Source: Chelatococcus caeni
GTDB taxonomy: Bacteria; Pseudomonadota; Alphaproteobacteria; Rhizobiales; Beijerinckiaceae
Length of the DNA stretch: 64,000 nt
Reading direction: 5' to 3'
NCBI RefSeq assembly: GCF_014196925.1
Contig: NZ_JACIEN010000007.1
Coordinates: forward strand, 124,001 to 188,000
Position numbers and translations under genes: made by a program. Shown piece after piece: positions 45,770 to 55,522 of the stretch (position 1 is its first letter; each line of letters begins with the position of its first letter). A model generated the notes under the pieces. The model did no database searches. It saw nothing but the letters and a program-made list of their open reading frames with translations, and was not told where the DNA came from.

Positions 45770-46170
45770 CGCCCTGCCCCGTTCCGGCCGCTTCTTCTTC
45801 GGCCGGGTCGGAGGTAGCATGCGAACGTATTGGCTGGATGACGTTGTTTCAGTCGTTTTCAGCGCGTCGCACCCACGATTGGTCCCGCCGGCGAGCGCAT
45901 CGCCTCGGGATCTCGTGCCAGAACTCAGATGCGGTGGAAAAAGATTGCTTTGCCGAGAATGGTCGCCGCTCTCTCCAGCTAGCTCATTCTCGAGACTTCG
46001 ATGGGATTGACGTGAAGCCGGGTTTAAGCTTGAGGAAGCACGCCTCTGGTCTCACAGCAAATCCAAAGGCGACGATCGGACATGCAGTCTCATAACGGCA
46101 CGGCCGATGTTTCTAGCTCTTGGGCCTCCTCCTCATTACGAGAACATCTCACGGTCCTTGATCCGCCGCA
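45770..46170. other. Upstream region of the LacI operon and start of the decayed zone
   Basis: About 400 bp without a recognised gene. Next to the LacI start the motif TTTCAG occurs twice one helical turn apart (in 45843-45862), a possible operator half-pair. Short plus-strand frames run into the trbB remnant but show no homology I can name. Confidence 0.35.
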
Positions 46171-46338
46171 TCACGCCAGATCCTCGCGGACCGTCTCCAG
46201 GAATTTGCTCACGGCGGGATGTTCGCTGTCCCGACGGAACACGACCTCGGTGCCGATCTGGATCCGGCCTTCCAGCAATTGCGCGATCTGGGTGCTTGGA
46301 TGGAGTTCGTGCACGCCGAGTTCGACGTTGGGCACCTT
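46171..46338 (-). pseudogene. LysR regulator remnant with internal deletion
   Basis: The minus strand reads KVPNVELGVHELHPSTQIAQ, LLEGRIQIG, then at once TEVVFRRDSEHPAVSKFLETVRE and a stop. The first part is the start of a LysR ligand-binding domain; the last is its C-terminal end. About 120 residues that should lie between are missing, as is the HTH. The upstream end stops in 46339-46357, where the trbB remnant begins on the other strand. Confidence 0.6.
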
Positions 46339-46357
46339 CTGCCGGTCCGAGGCGATA

Positions 46358-47001
46358 CTTCGCGGGGCCCGCATGCTGCGGACCGCACTCGGCCCTGCCA
46401 TCGCCGGTTTCCTTGGAGACGCCAGCGTAGTCGAGGTGATGCTCAACCCCGACGGTCGTCTCTGGGTCGACCGGCTCTCGGAAGGCTTGTCCGACACGGG
46501 CGAGCGGCGGCCGATGGCGAGCGCATCGTGCGCTTGGTCGCCCACCACGTCGGCGCCTAGGTCCATGCAGGCAACCCGCGTGTCTCGGCCGAGCTGCCGG
46601 AAACGGGAGAGCGCTTCGAGGGCCTGCTGCCGCCCGTGGCGGCGGCGCCGGCCTTCGCCATCCGCAAGCCCGCCGTCGCGGTCTTCACGCTGCAGGACTA
46701 TGTCGCCGCCGGCACCATGACAGTCGAGCAGGCGGAGATCCTGCGCCGAGCCGTCGCCGATCGCCGCAACATCCTCGTTGCAGGCGGCACCTCGACCGGC
46801 AAGACGACGCTGACCAACGCGCTGCTCGCTGAGGTCGCGAAGACCTCCGACCGCGTGGTGCTGATCGAGGACACCCGCGAACTGCAATGCGCCGCGCCGA
46901 ACCTGATCGCCAAGCGGACCAAGCACGGCGTGGCGACGCTCTGCGATCTCGTCCGCTCTTCGCTGCGCCTTCGGCCAGACCGCATTCCGATCGGCGAAGT
47001 G
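46358..47001 (+). pseudogene. trbB: trbB remnant (conjugal transfer ATPase, VirB11-like)
   Basis: Blocks in order: RGARMLRTALGPAIAGFLGD, MLNPDGRLWVDRLSEGLSDTG, then after a frameshift near 46500-46515 ADGERIVRLVAHHVGA, a TAG at 46558-46560 where family members have Glu, [19 protein letters not shown], and the ATPase core with Walker A GGTSTGKTTLTNALL and RVVLIEDTREL. The homology stops at IPIGEV (47001), so the last third with the Walker B/His box is gone. This is a TrbB of a trb-type IV secretion system. It is clearly dead: one frameshift, one nonsense, one truncation. Confidence 0.85.
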
Positions 47002-47074
47002 TTCACGCGGGGCGGCCCAAGGCATCGGACCCCTCTTTGAGGGGGTGAGGCCGCCGTCTTTGTTCCGCGATATG

Positions 47075-47422
47075 CTATTCCGCTTCGGACCAGTGAGGAT
47101 ACGTGACATAGGCTGTCAGCGCGCCTTCTGCGTGGGAGCGAATGATCACGGCGTTCCCCTTCGGCATATAGATAATTTCGCCGGGACCCGCAGTCAGGGT
47201 CTCACCGTCGGCTTCAACCGACACCCTTCCTTCCAGGACCACCATTACGTCATCGACGACGATTGTGGTCTCCAAGACTTGGTCGGGGCCGTACCGTCCA
47301 TACCCGACCGTAACCGGGCCCCCTTGCCGTTGATCCGCCAAGTTCGAGGCAAAGATGTCGGCGTCCTGTCCGGGCGAGCGTTCGAATACGGCATCGGCTG
47401 GTTCAAATCTGACGACTTTCAT
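47075..47422 (-). CDS. Small cupin protein (EutQ-like)
   Basis: 115 residues, single cupin barrel. Key strands are TTIVVDDVMVVLEGRVSVEADG and AGPGEIIYMPKGNAVIIRS; the first Gly-rich turn lacks the two His of metal cupins, so a metal site is uncertain. It is similar to EutQ and to ethanolamine or alcohol-related cupins. It seems intact although the genes on both sides are remnants. Its role is unknown. Confidence 0.8.
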   Translation of the reverse strand: MKVVRFEPADAVFERSPGQDADIFASNLADQRQGGPVTVGYGRYGPDQVLETTIVVDDVMVVLEGRVSVEADGETLTAGPGEIIYMPKGNAVIIRSHAEGALTAYVTYPHWSEAE

Positions 47423-47679
47423 CTCTTTTCCTTTCTCCGTTTCGGTGCAGTCAGAGGGTTATCTCGTTCGAGGCCGGTGCCACCCGCGATGATGTCGGCA
47501 AATGTGGCAGTGGCGTCAGCGCATGTGCTCCTGCCAATGACAACATCCGCCGCCAGGCATTCTCCAGCTGCGACGAAGGCTCACGGCGCGATAAGAATAA
47601 CTATAGCTTTCGCCCCGACTCCCCGTGAATGTCGCGGAAGGCTCGGAGCTGCCGTTTGCTCACCTGCTGGCAGATCTCG

Positions 47680-47860
47680 GTTTACTGTGTTCGGCGCCGA
47701 GCCCCGCTTGCCGCCTAAGATCCAGTCGTCACCACCATCACCTCGTGCGGCGCCCGGGAGACGTTTCACGATCGGCGGCGTCCAGGGCACGAGTTGGAAG
47801 CCGAAACCGACATCGAACATCGCGACATGTCTGGAGGCGAGCGCCAAACGCCGGCGAAAC
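47680..47860 (-). pseudogene. C-terminal end of a conjugative relaxase (DUF3363-type) remnant
   Basis: In the minus frame from 47889 to 47581 the segment RRLALASRHVAMFDVGFGFQ followed by LVPWTPPIVKRL and GGKRGSA resembles the conserved end of rhizobial VirD2-like relaxases with DUF3363 (AMLDDGLGFSLVPW...). The surrounding residues are not protein-like. With the trbB remnant it marks a lost integrative or plasmid-borne conjugation module. The match is by eye and moderate. Confidence 0.5.
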
Positions 47861-47973
47861 GTGCTTGCGACCTGTTCGCCACTGTCCATGCGCTAGAAGG
47901 GCTGTCCGTCAGGCGACCTTCACCCGCATGCGTCGGGCGAACAGGATCAGAAAGCTGGTTGGAAAGCGGCAGG

Positions 47974-48198
47974 TCACTGCCGTTCTCGCTCCTCGAGTTT
48001 TGCGACTTCGGCATCGGCAAGGCCCGACATCTGTTCGCCCATGACCTTGAGGAAAATCAGCGCCCGCTCCCGGTAAACGACGTGTTTTTCTGGCGTCCTG
48101 TCCCAGGATTGCTGAATGGTGGTGCCGGGAGAGGCGATCTTCATTCCATCGCTGGCAAACAGAGCCAAAGCGACTTGGTCGATGATGCTTGATGTCAT
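47974..48198 (-). CDS. Small hypothetical protein (74 aa)
   Basis: MTSSIIDQVALALFASDGMK opens 74 residues that are soluble, acidic at the C-terminus (ADAEVAKLEERERQ) and without a signal peptide. The middle (WDRTPEKHVVYRERALIFLK) looks natural. It is a complete frame with a plausible ribosome-binding site (AGCAGGTTC). No family is recognised. Confidence 0.5.
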   Translation of the reverse strand: MTSSIIDQVALALFASDGMKIASPGTTIQQSWDRTPEKHVVYRERALIFLKVMGEQMSGLADAEVAKLEERERQ

Positions 48199-48414
48199 TA
48201 CTGAACCTGCTCGTTTGGAAAGATGAGTCAGCTAGAAGCTTCATTGTCAAATTTTGGATCCGGCCATTCGATTGAGCCTCTTCTGTCTCCAGCTTTAGGG
48301 CAATTAAGGTAGATGCCAGGGGATCACAGGTGATTGCTCTTCGCGGCGGGAAGGCACAATGGTTGGACCCTCCCGCCAATCTCGATATCAATCATCCGAT
48401 AGCTCTCTCCCGGA

Positions 48415-49305
48415 CTAGGTTTCGGTTTCGAGTTGGCGGGCGGCATAGCTGGCGCGCAGGAACTCAGCCGGCGTTGTCGGCTTGCGACCAAGGAGTTTTT
48501 CCAGATCCCCGGTCTGACCGTCCCACTCGCCAGCGTTGACGCCATGGACCCAAAGCAGCACAAAGCCGGCGGCCGGCTCGGGCAAGCCCGCTGCCATTAG
48601 GTTGGCGATGTACTCCTGATCCGAGACCGCATTGAACGGCACCGGTCTGCCGCTGATTTCGGACAGGATCTGCGCAACGTCAGGGAAAGACACAGACGGG
48701 TCGCCGTACAGCGAGTAAGTCTTGTTCTCATGACCGTCTTCGCTCAGCACGACGGCATGCGCCTCTGCCAGATCGTCACGGCAGGCATATCCTGCCCTGC
48801 CCGCACCGGCCGGCGTCCGAACACCTTTCTCCAAAGCATTCCCACCGACATAGGACGGGACATTCTCAAGGAATGGAGGATGACGGACGAGCGTATAAAT
48901 GAGGCCAGAGGTCTTCAATCTTTCTTCGACGAAGAGATCTTCTTCGGTGACCTGCGGCAAGCTGAAGGCGGAGCCTGTCTTGTGGATGACCGGCATGTAG
49001 ACGATGTGCCTGACGCCGGCCTGCCTTGCCGCATTGATGACATTCTCGTGCTGGGTATTGCGATCGGTAAAGGCGGTGGCAGACACGAGCATGACCTTGT
49101 CGATTCCCGTAAACGCGCGGACCAACCCCTCGTAATCGAAGTAGTCGCCTTGGCGAATCTCAATTCCCTTGGCGGTAAGATCTGCCGCTTTGGCCGGATC
49201 GCGCGCGAGACCGACAATGTCATTGGCGGGCACCCGGTTCAGAAGATGGTTGAGGGTCATGCGGCCGATGTTGCCGGTAGCGCCGGTGACGAGGATTTTG
49301 GTCAT
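48415..49305 (-). CDS. NmrA/QOR2-like NAD(P)-binding protein
   Basis: 296 residues from ATG 49305; the longer frame to 49353 is less likely. The Rossmann loop GATGNIG is at residues 7-13 (MTKILVTGATGNIG). The NmrA-like pattern continues with VMLVSATAFTDRNTQHENVINAARQAGVRHIVYMP (shortened: NVINAARQAGVRHIVYMP). This family senses NADP or reduces quinones (QOR2). It is the distal gene of a minus-strand group with a broken quinone oxidoreductase and a broken F420-reductase-like gene, all next to a divergent HxlR regulator. Confidence 0.9.
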   Translation of the reverse strand: MTKILVTGATGNIGRMTLNHLLNRVPANDIVGLARDPAKAADLTAKGIEIRQGDYFDYEGLVRAFTGIDKVMLVSATAFTDRNTQHENVINAARQAGVRHIVYMPVIHKTGSAFSLPQVTEEDLFVEERLKTSGLIYTLVRHPPFLENVPSYVGGNALEKGVRTPAGAGRAGYACRDDLAEAHAVVLSEDGHENKTYSLYGDPSVSFPDVAQILSEISGRPVPFNAVSDQEYIANLMAAGLPEPAAGFVLLWVHGVNAGEWDGQTGDLEKLLGRKPTTPAEFLRASYAARQLETET

Positions 49306-49385
49306 GGATTTTCCGTTCGGTTCATGGGGGGTGGCGCAGCGCAGTTGCGCCAAGCTCTGAATTGATTGGGGACGAGCTGGCTCTG

Positions 49386-49730
49386 TCAGGCGGCGATCAC
49401 GATCTTTCCGATCGTACGTCTGCTCTCGAGTTGTTCATGTGCGGTCTTCATGTTCTCGGCGGTCAGTCCGTCGAGCCGAGTCCCGACGGCGAAACCCTTT
49501 GCCTTTGAACCGACCTGGAGCACTACTCCGGCGAATTCCCAGCCCAGAATAACGCGCCCGTCTGCCCCGGCGCTGCGCACACTCCTGATCAAAGCCTCGC
49601 CGGGATTGACCCCGACCGCTCGGATGTCGACCAGCAGATCAGCATCACGCAGCTTCGGTTCGGCGACTTCCATCTCCTCGATCCCATAGGCACCGAGAGT
49701 GTGGGCCTTCTCGTAAGCAAGCGCTCTCAC
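49386..49730 (-). pseudogene. Zinc-type quinone oxidoreductase with the cofactor domain deleted
   Basis: 114 residues in one frame. The start (EKAHTLGAYGIEEMEVAEPK, then DIRAVGVNPGEALIRS and ILGWEFAGVV) is the GroES-like half of an MDR quinone oxidoreductase. After AKGFAVGTRL it jumps to DGLTAENMKTAHEQLE and TIGKIVIA, the C-terminal end of such proteins. About 220 residues with the whole Rossmann fold are missing. The reading frame is kept, so the peptide may be made, but it cannot bind NADPH. It overlaps the next gene by 4 bases. Confidence 0.75.
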
Positions 49731-50334
49731 AGCACGAACCGATCGACCAGGGTGAGGTTGAGACCCGCCAAGGGACCACCGACCTGCTGCTGCCTGCCAC
49801 CGATCGCGAGTGTCCCGAGATCGACAGCGGCGAAGCCGACCTGTTCCAGCACTTCGCTCAGCGCTTTCTTCGCACCAGCATCGTCCCCCGAGATGAAGAG
49901 GACGGTTCTGGCTTTTTCGGGCGATGTGTCATCGATCCACTGCATGGGGACTGTGTTGAACGCCTTGACCACCTTGGCGCCCACCGCCTGATCGGCAACG
50001 ATCTCGCTCGACGTGCGGCCCGAGAGGTCGCCAAGATCGCTCGGATTGTCGCGGTTGATCCGGTTTGTGGCGTCGATCAGGGTACGGCCGGACCAGTCCG
50101 GGACTGATGCGAGAGCGTCCGGGACATGTGCCACTCGACGCTCAGCACGACAACGTCCTGCTCGGCGGCTTGTTGCGGGGTCCCCGCGGACGCACCCCGA
50201 CCCAAATTTCGGACGACCATAGCGAGAGTGGCGGGCCCGCGGCTGTTGCTGATCAGGACTTCGTGGCCAAATGGCAGTATGTGGCGCGCAATCGTCTGCG
50301 CAACCACACCCGCCCCGATAAATCCGAACTTCAT
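49727..50334 (-). pseudogene. F420-dependent NADP reductase-like gene with 2-nt frameshift
   Basis: MKFGFIGAGVVAQTIARHIL starts at 50334, with the Rossmann GxGxxA motif, and runs to VVVLSVEWH; the second frame takes over with VPDALASVPDWSGRTLIDATN and ends VGGPLAGLNLTLVDRFVL. At the joint (50124-50130) the minus strand has CACATGTCC where CATGTCC would keep the frame: CA looks duplicated. Joined, the protein is about 200 residues, the normal length for the PF03807 group. It may be a recent mutation or a sequencing error. Confidence 0.8.
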
Positions 50335-50482
50335 GGAGGCCTCCTGGAAACCTGCAGCCCGCTGCGTTGGCTCGGTGATCATCGAACGCCTTGCGCGTCG
50401 ACATCGTCCAATCCAGTTAAGACAGGGCAGACTTTGGTTCCAGTACTGACTATTTTGTAAGTATAAGAATCAGGAGATCACA

Positions 50483-50842
50483 ATGACCGAGACGAAATTC
50501 CGATGTGGCTTGGAAGCGGTTCTGGCCATCCTTGGCGGTAAGTGGAAGCCGCTTATCGTTTATCATCTCGCCAGCGGTTCCAAGCGCACCGGCCAACTCC
50601 GCAGGCTCGTCACCAATGTGAGCGAAAAAATGCTGATCCAGCATCTGAAGGAACTGACGGACGATGGCGTTATTCGCCGCATCGATTTCCAGAAGGTGCC
50701 GCCGCACGTAGAGTACGAATTGACCGACTTTGGGCGAAGCTTGGCCCAGGTACTTGCGCCGCTGTGCGAATGGGGAACCCATCACATCGATGAGGTCGCA
50801 ATGATCGTGAAAAAGAGAGAACACGTAGCGAAGGCGGCTTAG
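50483..50842 (+). CDS. HxlR-family regulator
   Basis: 119 residues, ATG 50483 after AGGAG (50472-50476). The winged helix holds CGLEAVLAILGGKWKPLIVYHL, with Cys8 near the N-terminus, VSEKMLIQHLKELTDDG and the wing PPHVEYELTDFGRSL. It is divergent from the F420-reductase-like/quinone-oxidoreductase/NmrA group and probably controlled them in response to an electrophile. This makes it the second HxlR-plus-redox-enzyme pair in the window. Confidence 0.92.
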   Translation: MTETKFRCGLEAVLAILGGKWKPLIVYHLASGSKRTGQLRRLVTNVSEKMLIQHLKELTDDGVIRRIDFQKVPPHVEYELTDFGRSLAQVLAPLCEWGTHHIDEVAMIVKKREHVAKAA

Positions 50843-51017
50843 CGGGCTTTGCCGGAAAGCTGATGATTCGACAGAGCGCTCGACGCCTCCAAAGACACCC
50901 GCTCGGACTGAACCAGCAACTTATACTAGCGCAGCGTGCAGACAGCGGCTTCACTGGCTCCAACGCTGAAGAACGCCTCTGAAGCCCGGCGCAACCGGCG
51001 CGAACGCTGTCGATCCT

Positions 51018-51911
51018 TTATGCAACCCTGCTATCTCGCAGCGCGATTTTGAACAGGTCGAAGGCTGCTGTACCCTTCCGATCGGGGTAGTAGAGGTGGT
51101 AGCCGGGGAACGGCTCACACCACGGCTCCAGCAGGCGGACGAGACGGCCATCGGCGATCGGCGCTACCACCAGGTCCTCCAGGATGTAGAGGATGCCGAA
51201 CCCTTCGAGGGCGGCAGCAACCAGCAGGTCGGCGTCATTGAACACCGGGCCGCGGCCTGGCGCGACCGTCACCGCACGGCCGTTGCGCTCGAAGGACCAG
51301 GGGGACAGGTTGCCCTGCGCGTCGCGGTAGGCGATACAGCGATGCGCCGTGAGGTCGGCGGGCTCCATCGGTGCCGGATGGCCGTTCAGATAGCCGGGAG
51401 CGGCCACCACCGCGACGCGAAGCGGAGGCCCGACCGCCAGCGCGATCATGTCCTTTTCCAATCGCTCGCCGAGCCGAATGCCCGCATCGTAGCGGTCCGC
51501 CACGACGTCACTCAGCCCGTCCTCCACGCAAACCTCCACTTCGATACCGGGGTGGCGGCGTATGAAGGATGGGAGCATCGGCCACAGCACTGTATCCGCG
51601 GCGTGTTTGCCCGTCGTGATCCGGACGGTGCCGATCGCTGCCCCGCGTGCTTGGGACAACGCCTCGATCTCATCGTCCAGTCCGGCCAGTGCCGGCGACA
51701 GGGTGGCGAGCAGTCGCTCGCCCGCAGCGGTCGGGGCGACGCTGCGCGTCGTGCGGGAGAGCAGGCGAAAACCCAGCTGGCCCTCCAGTCGCTTCATGGT
51801 CTGGCTCAATGCCGACTGCGTGACGCCCAGCCGCTTTGCGGCCAGCGTGAAGCTGCGGTCGGACGCAATCGCCGCAAAGACTGCGAGGTCGCCGAATTGA
51901 TCCGGGCGCAT
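51018..51911 (-). CDS. LysR-family regulator
   Basis: 297 residues. The N-terminal HTH is FTLAAKRLGVTQSALSQTMKRLEGQLG (key part GVTQSALSQTMKRLE), followed by SRTTRSVAPTAAGERLL. The C-terminal ligand domain spans about 90-290. It is divergent from the SDR at 52015 with a 103-bp, AT-rich gap that contains TTATTTATTA-like runs, so it very likely regulates that gene. Confidence 0.92.
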   Translation of the reverse strand: MRPDQFGDLAVFAAIASDRSFTLAAKRLGVTQSALSQTMKRLEGQLGFRLLSRTTRSVAPTAAGERLLATLSPALAGLDDEIEALSQARGAAIGTVRITTGKHAADTVLWPMLPSFIRRHPGIEVEVCVEDGLSDVVADRYDAGIRLGERLEKDMIALAVGPPLRVAVVAAPGYLNGHPAPMEPADLTAHRCIAYRDAQGNLSPWSFERNGRAVTVAPGRGPVFNDADLLVAAALEGFGILYILEDLVVAPIADGRLVRLLEPWCEPFPGYHLYYPDRKGTAAFDLFKIALRDSRVA

Positions 51912-52014
51912 TGATAAATCCTGCTACTGGGGCCTATTATTTATTAGCCGGTAATTCCTATCAATTAGCTTGTCTAAATAGCCTGTGACACCGGAAGAAG
52001 CAAAGGAGCAGGCT

Positions 52015-52830
52015 ATGAGCAAGATTTGGCTGGTGACGGGCGCAAGCCGGGGGCTTGGACGTGAGATCACCCGCGCGGCGCTGGATGCTGGCGAAACGGT
52101 CATGGCAACGGCGCGGTCCATTGGTGCAGTACGCGATGCCTTCGAGGGCGAACACGATCGTCTGCACGCCCTCGCGCTTGATATCACGGACGCCGAAGCC
52201 GCGAACGCGGTCGCCGTCGAAACGATCGAGCGGTTCGGTGCGATCGACGTGCTGGTCAACAATGCCGGCTATGCCGAACTGGGCTTCTTCGAGACCTTCA
52301 CCGATGCCGCGGTGCGGCGCCAGTTCGACGTTAACCTGTTCGGTACGATGAACGTCGCGCGCGCGGTTGCCCCGCACATGCGTGAGCGTCGCTCGGGCCT
52401 CATCGTCACCATCTCGTCTGTCAGCGGGCTGGTTTCCAACAGCGGGGGCGCGGTCTACTCGGCATCGAAGTTCGCGGTCGAGGGATGGATGGAGGGCTTC
52501 GCGCAGGAGTTGGCACCGTTAGGCGTCCGCTCGCTCCTTGTCGAGCCGGGGATGCTGCGCACCGATTTCATGGACCGGAAGTCGGCGAGCTTCGGCAGCA
52601 TTGACATCCCGGACTATGCTGAGGCGATCGCGCAGTATCGTGCGTTCGTGGACGGGGCCAACGGAAACCAGCCGGGCGATCCGAAGCTGCTCGCCGCGCG
52701 GATCGTGGCGCTTGCTTCGCAGGGCGAGACACCCTCGCGACTCATATTCGGCGACGACGCCCGGCAGTGGGCCGGAGCGAAGGTCGACCAATTGCGGCAA
52801 GAGATCGCCCGATCTGCCGATCGCGGCTGA
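52015..52830 (+). CDS. Short-chain dehydrogenase/reductase
   Basis: 271 residues from ATG 52015 (AAAGGAG upstream); the frame to 51985 has no such signal. Rossmann motif TGASRGLG, then NNAG in DVLVNNAGYAE, the catalytic Ser in VTISSVSG and YSASK with Tyr and Lys. The Arg after strand 2 (TARS) points to NADP(H). It is divergent from the LysR gene. The substrate is unknown. Confidence 0.92.
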   Translation: MSKIWLVTGASRGLGREITRAALDAGETVMATARSIGAVRDAFEGEHDRLHALALDITDAEAANAVAVETIERFGAIDVLVNNAGYAELGFFETFTDAAVRRQFDVNLFGTMNVARAVAPHMRERRSGLIVTISSVSGLVSNSGGAVYSASKFAVEGWMEGFAQELAPLGVRSLLVEPGMLRTDFMDRKSASFGSIDIPDYAEAIAQYRAFVDGANGNQPGDPKLLAARIVALASQGETPSRLIFGDDARQWAGAKVDQLRQEIARSADRG

Positions 52831-53136
52831 TACAACAGACCAAAGCCGGCAAGGGAGGTGATCTCCGGTCCAGGCCGTCAGAATGACCGCTTCGGAGGAG
52901 GCGCCGGAGGCTTGGCAACGGCGTGAATGGGGTCGGACGCAGAACGGCAGCCTGCTGCTTGGCGATCCCCAGAATCGGACAGTCCCTGTCGGCCCCAAAG
53001 ACCTACAACACCTACACGTGGAGAATCCCGCGCGCGACCTCCGCCGGCACCGCTGAACTAGAAGGCACATCGGTTGACGGCAGTGGAGTCCGACAATCTT
53101 TGACGGAGTCCAAGCTCATGTGCCGTCCAACAAAAG
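52831..53136. other. Intergenic region downstream of tRNA-Arg
   Basis: About 306 bp. No gene can be supported. It lies on the 3' side of the tRNA, where integrated elements usually insert, but no integrase or repeat of the tRNA end is seen here. Confidence 0.4.
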
Positions 53137-53213
<77 letters not shown>

Positions 53214-53419
53214 TGAGCCGAAGCGGGCGCAACCTAGCCCAGCTTCGGCGTTCCTGCAATCGGGGATTGGCGCTCGTCCCCGACGATATCGGACAGGGGA
53301 CCAGTCGCGGCCGAAGCCCTGCCGCTCAATGCGCTTTCAAGCCGACAGGTCGCAAGGCTTTCTTCCAGCGGGGAAGGATCCGATCAGGTCGATGATCCAA
53401 CCTGATTGGATCCGCCCCT

Positions 53420-54763
53420 CTAGCGTCCGCCCAGGCTGCGCTCGATCCAGAGGCCCGCCGCGAGGATGGCGTCGTCGTCGCCGGAGGGGCGCGAGAACAG
53501 GGCCGAAGTCGGCAGGCCCTCGGCATCCGTGCCAGAGGGCATGGCGAGGCCCGGCATGTCGAGGAAGCTGCCGGCCATGGTCAGCGTGAGCGTGGCGAGA
53601 TTGATGCGGGCGAACAGCTCGGGATCCGCTTCGAGCAGCGCAAGCTCCGGCGCCACATGCTTGACCGTCGGGAGCGCGAACAGCGCGCCGTCAAGCTCAT
53701 CGGCGATGGAGCGCGTGAGCGTGGCCCGGAGGCCACGCAGGCGCTCGGCGGCCTCTGCCGTGATCGCCGCCGCGCCGTCGAGCCGCTTCACGACGCGCGC
53801 ATCGATGAGGTCGCGCTTCGGGCCGCTGATGGCCTCCAGATGCCAGGCGCGCGCCTCCACCGCGCCGAGCCAGCCGATCTCGGCGATAGCGCCCCGTGCC
53901 TCGCGCCAGGCGGCCACCGGCACGCGGCGCACGCGGGCGCCAGACGCTTCGAGGCGGGCGAGCACGGCCTCGAAATTGGCGCGTACGGCATCCTCGAGCC
54001 CGTCTTCCTCCAGCACGGCCGGATCGACGACAATCTCCGGTGCGGCGGAGGCGGCTTCGACGGGCCGCCCGGCGCCCCGCATGACGGCGTCGATGGTCGC
54101 GCAATCGGCGACGGTGCGTGCGATCGGGCCGAGGCTGTCGAGGCTCTTCGCCAGCGGGAAGACGCCGGCCATGTCATAGCGCTCGCCCGAGGCCTTGAAG
54201 CCGACGAGGCCGTTGAGGGCCGCCGGCACGCGCACCGAGCCGGCCGTGTCCGTGCCGATGCCGACGGGAACGATGCCGCGCTGAACGGCGACCGCCGAGC
54301 CGGAGGACGAGCCGCCGGGCACGCGGGGGGCCACCCCCGGGAAGTCCGGCGTCGGCGTGCCGAAATGCGGGTTCGGGCCGAGGCCGGAAAAGGCAAACTC
54401 GCTGAGATTGGTCTTGCCGAGCGGGATGAGGCCCACGCGCCGCGATGCCGCGACCACCGGCGCGTCCTCGCGCGCGGGCGGCGCATCGTCGCGCGTACGC
54501 GAGCCCGCGGTCGTCCGCGTGCCGGCGATGTCGAAGAGGTCCTTCCAGGCGATCGGGATGCCGTCGAGCGGGCCGAGCGCCTGGCCGTTGCGCCGGCGCG
54601 CGGCGGCGGCGCGGGCCTCGGCCAGCGCCTCGTCGGCCATGAGGGTGATGAAGACGGCGGGGGCCGCGCGGGCCTTGTCGAGCGCCTCCTCGACGAGGCG
54701 CACGGAATCCGTCCGGCCCGACGCAAGGTCAGCCGCGATGTCGGTCAAAGTCTGATGAGCCAT
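53420..54763 (-). CDS. Amidase (amidase-signature family)
   Basis: 447 residues. The Ser-Ser-Lys triad is complete: K74 in AWKDLFD, the cis-Ser in PGGSSSGSAVAV (151-153) and nucleophile S175 in GTDTAGSVRVPA. This is the amidase-signature enzyme group, near allophanate/GatA-like amidases. The substrate could be an amide or an amidated amino acid. It is the distal part of a minus-strand group with deoC, 41 bp downstream of that gene. Confidence 0.93.
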   Translation of the reverse strand: MAHQTLTDIAADLASGRTDSVRLVEEALDKARAAPAVFITLMADEALAEARAAAARRRNGQALGPLDGIPIAWKDLFDIAGTRTTAGSRTRDDAPPAREDAPVVAASRRVGLIPLGKTNLSEFAFSGLGPNPHFGTPTPDFPGVAPRVPGGSSSGSAVAVQRGIVPVGIGTDTAGSVRVPAALNGLVGFKASGERYDMAGVFPLAKSLDSLGPIARTVADCATIDAVMRGAGRPVEAASAAPEIVVDPAVLEEDGLEDAVRANFEAVLARLEASGARVRRVPVAAWREARGAIAEIGWLGAVEARAWHLEAISGPKRDLIDARVVKRLDGAAAITAEAAERLRGLRATLTRSIADELDGALFALPTVKHVAPELALLEADPELFARINLATLTLTMAGSFLDMPGLAMPSGTDAEGLPTSALFSRPSGDDDAILAAGLWIERSLGGR

Positions 54764-54804
54764 GCCGTTCTTCTGTCCCTGGATGGATATGGCGTGTGAT
54801 GGCG

Positions 54805-55464
<660 letters not shown>

Positions 55465-55522
55465 ATGTGCCGCCTCTGCCTCGCGCACACCTTATAGGGC
55501 GCGCCGCGCAGCGCCCGCAAGC

